This document shows positions 20,675-30,606 of a DNA stretch of 40,186 bases, one piece after another (position 1 is the stretch's first letter; each line of letters starts with the position of its first letter). Source of the DNA: Chara braunii. Lineage: Eukaryota; Streptophyta; Charophyceae; Charales; Characeae. Under the pieces are notes generated by a model. The model was given only the letters and a program-made list of their open reading frames with translations, made no database searches and was not told the origin of the DNA. The translations under genes were made by a program, and so were the position numbers. The stretch lies in the NCBI GenBank assembly GCA_003427395.1, contig BFEA01001078.1, forward strand, positions 130,376 through 170,561, read 5' to 3'.

Positions 20675-21770
20675 GCCGGGTGGACGAGCGAGTCGGGGCG
20701 TCATAGGGAGAAGTGGGGCGAAGCGCTACAGTCGGGTAGCCGCTACAGTGCGGACGCCGTTGGGTTGGCGAAGGGGAGGATAGAGGAACGGGCCGAGTGA
20801 GGGGATGTCGAGGGGTGCAGCTGAGGGATGGGCTGCTGACGAGGCCGGCCGCAAAAGTATGTTACTTTGGAAGAGTGTTCCCGATTGCGTTGGAGTTGCA
20901 GCTGCCGTATGCGGAATGCTGCCGCCGCTAGGCCTCTCCCGGAATTGACTGTGTACGAAGACTGCAGCAAGTAAATGCTGCCGCTGGCCATCGTTGTGTG
21001 TCCCGCGGCCTGCTCTAGTCGCATTCGCTGAGGCAATAACGATTAGACTTAATAGGGGCTGCTACGCTGTTCATTGCGGGAAGGTGAGGGGCTGCGGCGA
21101 GACAGAGTACGTGTAGGAAGCAAGGGGTCGTTGCTGCGAGTGGAGGGATCGTTAGGGAGCCTATGGTGGGTGGTTGACCGCTAGGTGACTTCAACGGACT
21201 GGCTTCAGTTGACCAGACTACAACGTGATTTGGCTGCCATTGTGGAGCCCTCAGGCGCGTCAAGGCGACAAGGCCTTCTCACGCGAGTTTGAGCGTACCT
21301 CCCCTGGATCTTGAGGGTCTTGCTGATTCTACTTCTACCCTTCTTACTCTAAGTCTGGTCCTTTGGCTCTGAGAGGATGGCGGCAAGCGGGCGTGTGGCC
21401 TGTAGTCCGCGCCAAGGCCTTTGTGGGAGGTTGCCCCACCGATTGCGGGAGCCCTGCCGGGACTCAGGCGGAGTCCTGGAGGCAGGGAACTGAGTGGTAA
21501 TCCCTTGACTCCCTCTGTAAACGCAACTATAACCCCTATCCATACATCTTTCTATGTTTGATTGAGTGTACGGTGTGGATCCTGTATCTTGACATTGGTT
21601 TGACTTTCAGGACATAAGTCAGATTGAAATAAAGGAATGTGTGTGCAATGTCAGCTTCAGACTTTGTTTGACTGCCTGAAAGCAGATTGTGAACGAAGGA
21701 GTGTGCATCTGGGGGGAGGCTGGGAGGAAGGCAGTATTATGTGTAGACTGATCGGGTCGTTAAGGCCGGG
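20675..21770. other. Leader region, no gene seen
   Basis: No primer site matching a known tRNA follows the left repeat, and no protein is supported in either strand. It leads directly into the hairpin arrays. Confidence 0.5.
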
Positions 21771-22698
21771 AGGTCCCCATAAGTTTGGGGAAGCCCTGCG
21801 GTTTGTTTATTTTTGGTTTGCATGGAGCCTCAGGCTGCTCTATAAGTTTAGGTAGCCTGAAGCTCTGGAGGCCGGGATGTCCCCATAAGTTTGGGGAGAC
21901 CTGGTGCCGTGAATTGCTTGGAGGGTCAGGACGCTCTATAAGTTTAGGTGACCTGACTGCTCTGACTTGCGAGGGCTGATTGTGCTTGACTTTCAGGGGC
22001 TTAGGGCGCTCTATAAGTTTAGGTACCCTGGGTCGCCTTGTTTGTTTGGGAGTTCTTTCTGTTTCTTTGTTTCTAAACGAGGAGGTCTGAACCGCTCTAT
22101 AAGTTTAGGTGGTTCGGCCCTTTTCCTGTTTTGTTCTGAGGGAATAATTCTGGCAGGGGACAGGCCGCTCTAAAAGTTTAGGTAGCCTGGCCTACTGCCT
22201 CGCACAGACTGGATCAGAGAGAAACGAACCTGGCAGAGGGTCAGACCGCTCTATAAGTTTAGGTAGTCTGACCCAATGCCTTGCACATGTTGGAACCCAA
22301 TGGATATAATCTGGCTATATTGTATTACTATGCTATTAGGAACAGGCTAGTCAGGCCGTTCTATAAGTTTAGGTAGTCTGGCTATAGCTTATCACAACTG
22401 AAGAGAGTACAATTGAAGAGGTATAACTGAAGGTAGACTTGGGCAGGCTGAGCAGTGTTCTAAGTTGAGCGGCTCTGCCCTATGTCCCTTTTGAAGACTA
22501 AGTTCAGAGATATATATATAACTTGGCTATTTAAACAGTTCAAGGTGACTAGAGTGGTCTAGTCATACGCCCAAAGAAGAGAGAAGTAGTTGTGCCCTCT
22601 GTTTGTGTATACCTGGCCAAGTCAGAACGCTCTATAAGTTTAGGTATTCTAACTTTGGGCCTGGCTAAGTTGGGCACGCTCTGTAAGTTCAGGCGCCC
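21771..22698 (+). repeat. Array of hairpins with a shared loop and covarying stems
   Basis: About 12 units share the loop consensus CGCTCTATAAGTTTAGGTA (two use the shorter ATAAGTTT). In each, the flanking arms are complementary but differ between units: CCCC/GGGG (21775/21787), TCAGGC/GCCTGA (21830/21855), TCCCC/GGGGA (21880/21893), GTCAGG/CCTGAC (21925/21952), AGGG/CCCT (22003/22026), GAACC/GGTTC (22089/22111), CAGGC/GCCTG (22161/22185), GGGTCAGA/TCTGACCC (22238/22267), TAGTCAGG/TCTGGCTA with two G-T pairs (22348/22377), GGGCAG/CTGCCC (22441/22475), AGAA/TTCT (22624/22647) and GGGC/GCCC (22672/22695). Two units have an added outer stem (GGCAG/CTGCC; GGCA/TGCC). Loop conserved and stem varied with pairing kept is the signature of selected structure. 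Confidence 0.9.
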
Positions 22699-22964
22699 TG
22701 ACCTATGCCTTATGTAAGTTCGGTATATTTGCTAAAGGAGTTTGGGGTTAGTGAGAGTACTTACCCTTGTGGTTTGGTCTACATGTGGTTGAGTGAAATT
22801 ACTACTTCGTCCGGGTTTCAGGTTGGCAGGTAGTTGCTTTAGAGGCTCGCCACGGGCTAGAGCGATAAGAGCTATGTCAATTCCTGCATTTTCTAAGTTG
22901 ACTTTATTTTACTCATATCGATTTCTGTATTTTCTGAGACTCGCTATTGTACTTGGACTTGTAT

Positions 22965-23505
22965 AAATTTTGGTAAGCTACTTTCTCTACGGGAAGCGCT
23001 GCCGAAATTTCTACAGATTCAAGGAGTTAGACAAATTTTGACTTGTCAAAGTTCAGCTTGTCTTTTCGTTATATCTGACTTAGTAAAAATCTGGAAAGCC
23101 TCCTGTTCTAAAGGGAGTGTTGCCCAAATTTTTGCTAATTCAGGGAGTTAGACAAAATTGGGCTTTGGGCAGTCAAAGTTAGTCTCAGGTTTCAAACTTA
23201 GCCTTGTGTAAATTTTAGGACAGCACTTTTCCAGGGGGAGTGCTGCCGAAATTTCTGCAAAACTAAGGAGTAAGTCAGATTTTGTCTAAGTTGAACTCAA
23301 GGTTGGGGGCTGAGTTCAAATTTGACTTGGTATAAATCTGAGAAATCCCCAATTCCAAAGGGGATGCTGCCCAAATTTCTACTAATTAAGAGAGTTAGAT
23401 AAAATTTGACTTTCAAGAGTCATAGATTACTCCTGCTTTTGACATTTGAGTTTGTATAAATTTTGAAAAGGCACCTTTCCTACGGGAAGTGCTGCCGAAA
23501 TTTTC
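22965..23505 (+). repeat. Second hairpin array, about 125-bp period
   Basis: Five units share an outer stem, AAATTTTGG or a variant, pairing with CCGAAATTT (for example 22965-22973 with 23002-23010). The inner stems differ: AGC/GCT (22976/22998), CTCC/GGAG (23100/23114), CAGCACT/AGTGCTG (23221/23239), ATCCCC/GGGGAT (23345/23360) and GCAC/GTGC (23471/23489). Each unit ends with a spacer resembling GGAGTTAGACAAAATTTTGAC. Here the outer arms are conserved and the inner arms covary, the reverse of the first array. Confidence 0.75.
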
Positions 23506-25633
23506 TTGAACCAGAAGAGTTAGACTACATCTTGACAGATGGCGAGTCTGGCAATCCACCCTGAATAGGGGAGATTCTGCCAATTGCCTACCTTGTTTCG
23601 GACACTAGCTTAGAGGCAGGCTTGGACTTAGTTGGCAGGTAGCTTTGAGTGAGAATCTGCTAGCGAGGTTTATCCCCCATATGCTGATGACTTAGCTTGG
23701 GCATTTGACCTACCTTGTGTTACAGGTCCTTTGGGGTGTCTGATTCAAGATCAGGACTAGATTTAGCTTGATCCCTTGACGATCACCTTCTGTTATCACT
23801 GATAACAAGTCGGTTGCCGATTCGTCGGTCTTCGACTCAATTCCAACTCACTCTCCATACTCAACCTAAAAGGCTTTAGCCCTGATGGTTTTACTGTTTG
23901 TTAAGGGTTTCACCCGGACTTTTATTGAATGACCATTTAACAGAGGTGCTGAGTATTTAATTGAGGTTGGTTGGATCGACGATTGGGGCTTGCATGGCTA
24001 AAGCGGAGGGGAATGAACATAGCGAATGGTTGAGGTTGACTTCGTATAGTGCGTGTTTTGCCGTTCGATCCTTGGTGTGATTGCAGGTATGTCTTGTGGC
24101 TCGGGTTTCGGATTTGGATCGCTTGCGATCCTATATACATATACATGGTTGTGAGGGGTCCCACTGTGCCTGTGAGAAGTGGTCGTCGCAACTCTATCTT
24201 CCTTATGCGTGTATGCGTGCGTGTGCCTGTGATGAATATTTAAGAGACGTAAGAGGCCCATGTTAAAAACCCGTTTAAAGGTTGAGGTTGAGGGACAGAG
24301 AAGACCCTCCCTTCTGCCTATTTGCGTCTTGAGGGTTTCTTAGTCGGACGTTGGTCCTGGGCCGGGATTCAAGGTCCTTGTCCAGGACATCCCAAGCCCT
24401 GGGCTCTGCAGGGGAGGGATTTTCCCTCGTGCGGAGCCTATTTGCTTTGCCCATTGAGGCACCCCACCCTGAAGGCGGAAATGTCGCGAGGGCCGAACGA
24501 CATGTCCTTCAGCCGTTCAATATCGTGTGGGGTAACCCCTCACGATATATTCCTTCAGCCATGCAATATCGCGAATCCGGAGCCGCGAGTACCACGTAGG
24601 GTTGACATTGGTGGTTGGTATGAGATTGGCCCGCAGCTGCGCGACTTTATATTAGAATCCCACGCGCAACGTTTCGCCGCCCTGGTGTTTAAAAGTTATG
24701 AGATCAAAAGGGACCGACACATATGGACGTATGTTTGGGATTACCGTAGGCCGCCGACACCGCGCGAAAAGGGGGACGTACCCCAGGATTATGATTTTTT
24801 TCATTAGGCGGGGGGGGGACCGCCGACCTATAACTTATCCGTTGCTCTTTAGAGATTTTTATGGTTGGACGTTGTAGTCCGTGGCAGCCGTCAAAGTCAA
24901 ACCCCTTGACTTTCGCCCAGGCCCGGGGAGGACTTACCCCTAGGGTCGCAAGAGACGACTACCACCACAGGTATAGACCTGTGTACCACCCACTCTGCAT
25001 AAGGGTGCAGAAGAGGGTGTGTGATCCTCAACCGCGCATGGCGGTTGTCCAGGGTCGAGAGATTAACCCTCAAGGCGCGTGTCAGCCGACACTTGAGTGT
25101 CGAACGCGACCTCGCGAATAGCGGGGACCGCCTTAGTATGGGTACTGCATAGTACGCCATCATTGCGACTGTTTGCGTACGCTTGCATTGCGAGTCGATA
25201 TGAGTTAGTCCTGCGTCCACGTGGTTTTATACTAAGTCTCGTGTGCGACGCCTATTCGATTTCTGCGTGGAAGGTTATGGGTTGGCTAACGAGGGGCTAG
25301 GATCGTTGTCGCGTTGTTTGTGTTGTGTCGTTCCGTTTGGTGTGCGTGCGTGTGTTTTATTTTCTTGTTCGTAAAGTGGTGTGCGCGTGGTGTGTGGGAT
25401 GCGTCCTAGTCGACTGACGACGAGTCGCGCTTGGGACCTCACCCCCCCCAAGATGTCGATTCACGTGCGGGCGCGATAGGCGTATTACCGCGCGTACCCC
25501 CTATGCTACAACGAACGAGAAACGCCCTCGGCTGGTCCACCTCTGCGATTGCAACTGATCAGCCTTCGTACTGTGGACTGGTAGCTCGGCGGGGATACGC
25601 CCACCGATGGGAGGTGACAACTCTCATAAGGTG
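23506..25633. other. Leader region upstream of the donor and primer site
   Basis: No gene is firmly supported. It contains the strong hairpin at 24520-24548. A plus-strand open frame at 24322-24807 has a tail (from about residue 95) that looks somewhat protein-like but matches nothing I know. If the primer site at 25828 is genuine, the LTR belonging to it should end near 25825 and cover part of this region, but I find no partner copy in the window. Confidence 0.4.
24520..24548. other. Strong hairpin flanked by direct repeats
   Basis: ATATCGTGTGGGG (24520-24532) pairs with CCCCTCACGATAT (24536-24548) around a TAA loop, 12 of 13 positions matching. The bases CCTTCAGCC-N3-CAATATCG occur just before (about 24506) and again just after (about 24552). 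Confidence 0.75.
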
Positions 25634-25642
25634 GAGGTAAGT
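25634..25642 (+). promoter_or_regulatory. Consensus 5' splice donor in the leader
   Basis: GAG|GTAAGT is a full match to the eukaryotic donor consensus, 190 bp before the primer site. Paired with the acceptor at 32985 it could give a spliced RNA that skips gag and pol and expresses the downstream gag-like frame. This is an inference from sequence only. Confidence 0.35.
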
Positions 25643-25827
25643 TGTGCCTCGCGTAGGCCCTATCTTGTTGTAGGGGCTCGCGAGAGGTATGGCTGATGCA
25701 CTCGGCCGGAGCGGCCTAAGGAAGCTCCGTTTGCGTGTTCATGTCGAGGTTGGTCCAACTCCTGCGTGACGTGGCTGAGAGGGTCCCGCACTGCCACGCG
25801 CGGTGCCGGACTGATGCGCTCGACAGG

Positions 25828-25845
25828 TGGCGCCGTTGCCGGGGA
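25828..25845 (+). other. Primer binding site, tRNA-Asp type
   Basis: TGGCGCCGTTGCCGGGGA is complementary over 18 bases to the 3' end of plant tRNA-Asp, the primer used by Athila/Tat-type Ty3/gypsy elements. It lies 383 bp before the gag start and two bases after CGACA, a possible LTR end. It strongly marks where minus-strand DNA synthesis of the gag-pol element begins. Confidence 0.9.
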
Positions 25846-26227
25846 TAACGGAAGCCTACCATTGTCCCTGGTGGAACGACATCCGGGTATGAGAATGAGG
25901 GAGGACTAGGCATATGAGTGGATAAGGGAAAAATTATGCGATAAATTGTATGGTGGTCTATATGACTGTGGGTGTGAATAATTGATTGATTGGCGGCTTG
26001 GCTGATGGCACGGATGAGGCGAATGTGTGAGGAGACTCCGTGGTAAGGATAAACCTTATTTAGGTGAGCCTAAGGGAGATAGAGAGAGAAATGTCCGCCA
26101 GGTCTAGAGCATTGGGTGTTTAAGTGGTCAACCCGATAGGATCGTGAAGGATTGAGTCGCTGAGTGGGGTCTTTCGTCCTATCGTTTCTTATAACAGGAA
26201 GATTGAAGCCGAAGGCGGTTGATCAAA

Positions 26228-28057
26228 ATGCCAAAGGAAATGGCGGACGGTGGGAGGAGGCTCGTGGCACTCGACGACCTCATTGATGTCTTGGATAAGC
26301 GCGAGAGGGCGCCGAGCAATGTCCCAAAGGTTGAGACATTCCATTTCAAGGGGAAACGGGTGTCTGACTGGTTGGATCTGACAGAGCAGGCGCTGGTAGG
26401 ACTGTCAGATGAGGTCAAGATCCAACGGGTCCTAAGGTACCTCCTGCATAGTCACCATCGGGAAGTAAGTAAGGTCGTGGACGCCGCCAATGGCAGTTGG
26501 GCGAGGTTTGGGGACCTGATGCGGAGAAAGTACAGGTTGGGGGACGGCCTGTTGATCATGGCCGACTTGGAGGCCATGAACAAGGAAGACTTCTCTACCA
26601 TTGGGGCGTTCGTGCACGAATTTAAGAAAAAGGCGAGGAAAGTGCATGGGATTTCCGAGGAGGCGCAGTGCGCTACATTTTTGGGGCTGCTTACGGGCTT
26701 GGAGGCCGCGGAGCTGATGAAGCATGGGGAAGGGAGTGAGAAGCTCACCTGGGCGACTATAGACAAAGGAGTGGAAGATGGGAGCCTGGACCAGGTGGAG
26801 CAGCGCCAGATGAGGCTGCAGAGGCGCAAGAGGAAGGAAAGGGATGCTACTACATCCGGGACCCGTGGGGTGAAGAGAATTGTCACGGACGTACTGGCGG
26901 CACTGGGGTATGACAACGAAGCGGAAGTACAGAAAAGAGGGGTGATAGTGGCCCAAGGTCGGGCGTCAGGGGCGACAGATGAAGAGGCTGGACGCGAAGA
27001 CTATGGAGGGGAGGAGACAGGGTCCCAAGCCCTGACTAAGGCCCAGAGGAAGCAGCGCAACCTGCTGCTGGGAGGGCAGGGATCAGGAAAAGGGCAGGCT
27101 CCCCAAGCCATTGCTGCACCGTCGCCTGTCGCCGCGGCCGTGCCAGCGCCAGCCGGGCCATCGCACATGGGGCCGCCACCAGCTTGCGGACACTGGGTGC
27201 CGCATTGTCAGTCCACGCCCTGGACCAATTGCAACCACTGTGTCTCATGTGGAGGGAGTCAAGCCCACACGGGACACATGGTCCCCTATTCGGGCCCATC
27301 AGCAAGTATGGGCCCCCCGAGCTACCCAGCGACTCAAGGCCAGCCTGTGGCCCAACCGCCGCCCTCCCAACAGGCCTCGCAAGCTAGTGTGGCCGGGGGA
27401 GGGAGCCAAGGACAAGGCGGGCAAGGCAATGGGGGCCGGGGCCAAGGGGGTAGAGGAGGGGGCGGCCGGGGGTGAGGAGGAAATGGTGGAGGCCGTGGGG
27501 GAGGTTGGAATGGTCAGGGGGATCAGAACCAAGGTGGCCAAGGCAGCCAAGAGGGGGTCCAAGGGTACGGGAGGCCCCGCTTCGATTGGCGGAACGCGAC
27601 TTGTTGGCATTGTGGCGAGGTGGGCCACACCATACAGTTCTGCCAACAGCGGCGGGACGACGAGCTGGTAGGACTGATCTCCTCCTGTATGGACGGGGAC
27701 ATATACGATAGGTGGGGGAAGCACATCGATCCCAAGACCCCGGGAGGAATCAGGCAGGAAGCCCTCAGGCGAGCAGCGGCAGGGCCACCAGCAGCCCCAG
27801 CGATGTTTAGGATATGGCAAGAAAAGGAGGATCCGGGTGTGAGAGTCAAGGAGATTGTGGATGAAAACGAGGAGGTGACTCAACGACTAAAGGCGGGGAC
27901 TATAAAGGAAGAGCCTATCGTCGTTGAGTCAGATGACGAGGGGTTGGAGGTGGTGAGAGAGTCAGCCTCGACCATCCTGGAAAGGATGGAGGACCTGCTT
28001 GCAAAGGTCGGCAGATACCAGGAACGACTGAGAGTGATGTGCGAAGAGGCCCGATAG
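26228..28057 (+). pseudogene. gag: Ty3/gypsy Gag (capsid and nucleocapsid), one in-frame stop
   Basis: Gag forms the virus-like particle. I start at the ATG at 26228; the frame is open slightly further back only through a TTG. Residues from about 40 to 170 resemble a retrotransposon capsid (VETFHFKGKRVSDWLDLTEQ, then FGDLMRRKYRL and FSTIGAFVHEFKKKARKVHG). A Pro/Gly/Gln-rich linker follows. A TGA at 27473-27475 sits inside a GGRG repeat, and the same frame resumes immediately with more GGNGGGRG-type sequence. A CX2CX4HX4C knuckle, CWHCGEVGHTIQFC, lies at 27602-27643, and the frame ends at a TAG at 28055-28057. One base change at the TGA would explain the break; readthrough is the other option. 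Confidence 0.85.
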
Positions 28058-29389
28058 TGGGAAATGAACCTTCCTGAAGTGATGCTCTATGGATCCGGCC
28101 CGGAGTCGTCATCAGGACCGCAAGGGTGTCCAAGCGTGGCGACAGCCGGGGCAGGTCCTAGGTCACGGATGACCTTCAGGCCCCCTACGTCGCATGGAAG
28201 GGTGCCACAGGCCGCGCAGACTAGGGGCCAAAGTAAGGCTACCGCTAGTCAAGGGCCCAACCAGACACCTGGTCGGGCGCCCCCTCGGAGGGAACCTGAG
28301 CCTGAATGAAGGAGGAAATAAGTGGTGGAGGTTCAGGAGGAGGAAGAGGAGGGTGATGACGAAGAGGATGAGAGGCTCCGGCAGGAGGAGGACCAGCGAG
28401 CCGAGCAGAGGGCCAAGAAGAGAGAGATTCAGGGAGAGATGGAGTCGAGCCTGCACGACGGCGCGCCAAAAAGGAAGAAGTACGTGGTCCGGCTAGAGGA
28501 GGGCTTTGACGTGGAGCGAATGGTGGATAAGCTTCTGGAAGGTCACAATGATTTGATGAATCTAAAAGACATCTTGGCGTCGGCACCAAGGCTCCGTGGT
28601 GAGCTGAAAGGGCGGTTTTCACGAAGGTTAGTGCCCAACGTCCACCTGAGCTCGATTTTGTCCCGGGAGATAGAGTGGACAGAGGCGGGTACCAGGATGG
28701 ATTGGAAGTGTGTGGCGTGTGGGTTGGTGGATCTGAAGGTGAGGGATCAGCCGAGCATCGCAATGGTGGACACGGGCGCTGAAATGAATATTATTTGGGA
28801 GCGAGATGCGACCATGCTAGGGTTGGAGGTGGACCTCTCGGATCATGGTGTGCTGCATGGCGCCAACTGTAAGGCAATTTTCTGCGGCACCGCGTCTAAC
28901 GTAATGGTGGAAATTGGGAAGGTAAGGGCACAAACGTGTTTCTTCGTCATGCTCGATGTCGATCACCCTATCCCTCTGGGGAGGTCTTTCCTCTGCCGAA
29001 CAGAGACCTTGGTTTTCAATAGGCATGAGGGGACAATGATCCTGGCCCTATCTGATCCGGCTTGCAGGAACTATGAGATCATCAAGTGCCGGAACACAGG
29101 ACCCGGAAGTGGGAGGAACAGGCTCAACCTCGGCTCCTTTACCTTTGAGGAGTCTGAGTACGTGCGGCGAAGGCTCCGAGAGGAACAAGAGGAGGAAGGA
29201 GGGGGCGAGGTATTGTCCTTGAGCCTTAACGATGTGAATAAGGCGATGGAGGTGGTGACGGCGCATGATATGGCGGACCCTGAGGTTATAAAGGCATTGA
29301 GGGAGCAGGTCCTGGAGAGCCCTCAGGTGGGAGAAGTGGAACTGATCTATCGGCTTCCAGGAAGGAAAGGGGACCCCGCGATGGCCTAG
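28058..29389 (+). pseudogene. pro: Ty3/gypsy aspartic protease region
   Basis: The region stays in the Gag frame, with stops at 28307-28309 (TGA) and 28319-28321 (TAA), then is open from 28322 to the TAG at 29387-29389. An acidic, Glu-rich, probably coiled-coil linker comes first. The retropepsin active site VDTGAEMNIIW has its DTGA at 28769-28780, and the flap and C-terminal part include HPIPLGRSFL, like the usual ILGxxFL block. The enzyme would cut the Gag-Pol polyprotein. The catalytic Asp is present. The next domain is in another frame, so an indel lies near 29370-29390. Confidence 0.85.
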
Positions 29390-30606
29390 ACCCGAACGAC
29401 AAGTCGACCTTTTTTAGGGGAGGGCTTAAGCAGGGCTCCCAAAGGCGGTACAAGACTATAGATAAGAAGTGTCGCCCGGTCCCCGTGCTTGTCACGGAGG
29501 ATGAGGAAGCCTATTATGAGCGGGAGCGAGGGCTGATAAGATGTATTCGGGAGCATACGCAGGCAGGGCCGTGCCGAATCAATGATGAGAATGAGGTGGG
29601 GCTGATAATTGGCGAACCCGGCTTCCTTTCACCCCAGGAGAGGACCTTGATGGTAGAGACCATGAAGAGGAGGCATTGCGCATATGCGTTTAATGACGAC
29701 GAGCGTGGGAGGTTGGACGTGCATAAGATCCCAATGATACGAATCCATACTGTCCCACATGAGCCGTGGAATCTGAAGGGCGCGCGATACCCGAATCCGG
29801 ATGAGGAGAAGAAGGTGGTGGACTACCTGGATGGGAAGATGCGGACGTACGTGACAGACTACTCCAGTGGACCGTATGCCTCCCCTTGGTTTTGTTTTAT
29901 CAAGCCGAACGGGACGCTACGGTGGGTGCAGGATTTGCAACGATTGAATGCAGTGACGGTGCGGGACGCGGGAGGATTGCCGAACGCGGACGCCCTGTCA
30001 GAGTCATGCGCAGGAAGGCCTATAATCTCACTTATAGACCTTTATTCTGGGTATGACCAGTTTCCTGTATACCCGCCGGATAGGCCGGTGACGGCGATGC
30101 ATACGCCGAGGGGGCTGATTCACATGAATGTAGCCCCTCAGGGGTGGACTAATGCGGTAGCGATGGTGCAAAGGCACATGATTAGGGCTATGCAGACGGT
30201 TAGTCCACATATCACCCAGCCCTACATTGATGATCTGGCGGTCAAGGGTCCAAAGGAGAAGGAGGAAGACGAAGTGATGCCAAGAGTGAGGCGGTTCGTT
30301 TGGTAGCACATCCAGGATATCGATCAGGTTCTGGGTCTGCTGGAAGAGCACAACTTGATGGCAAGCGGCCCCAAGTCGAAGCACTGTATGAAGGAGGCCA
30401 CGATCCTGGACTTTGTCTGTAATGAGAAGGGGCGGAGGCCAGATGTGAAGAAAACGGATAAGATCCTAGAGTGGCCAGTGCCCTTTCAGTCGATAAGGGA
30501 CGTGAGGAGCTTCCTTGGGACCTGTGGGTTTTGGAGGAGTTTCGTGAAGGACTTCGCCACCAAGACGGAGCATTTGAGGAAGCTGGTGCGTCAGGATCAG
30601 GAATGA
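29389..30606 (+). pseudogene. pol: Ty3/gypsy reverse transcriptase
   Basis: This makes DNA from the element RNA. The frame is recognisable from about 29389 (DPNDKSTFFRGGL) and includes the RT blocks YASPWFCFIKPNGTLRWVQD, ISLIDLYSGYDQ, MNVAPQGWTNA and the catalytic PYIDDLAVKGP with YIDD at 30223-30234. A TAG at 30304-30306 interrupts a normal-looking RT sequence that resumes directly (HIQDIDQVLGLLEEHNLM) and runs into the connection region FLGTCGFWRSFVKDFA. A TGA at 30604-30606 ends it, at a position where related proteins tend to have Trp. All catalytic residues are present, so only the stops inactivate it. Confidence 0.92.

Noticed and set aside
20675-20710. Primer binding site directly after the left repeat
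   Set aside because: The sequence TGGACGAGCGAGTCGGGG does not resemble the complement of any tRNA 3' end that I know (no T-arm TTCRA equivalent).
27111-27883. Overlapping frames on both strands within gag
   Set aside because: Shadows of the GC-rich, Pro/Gly-rich part of Gag; the capsid and knuckle motifs lie in one frame only.
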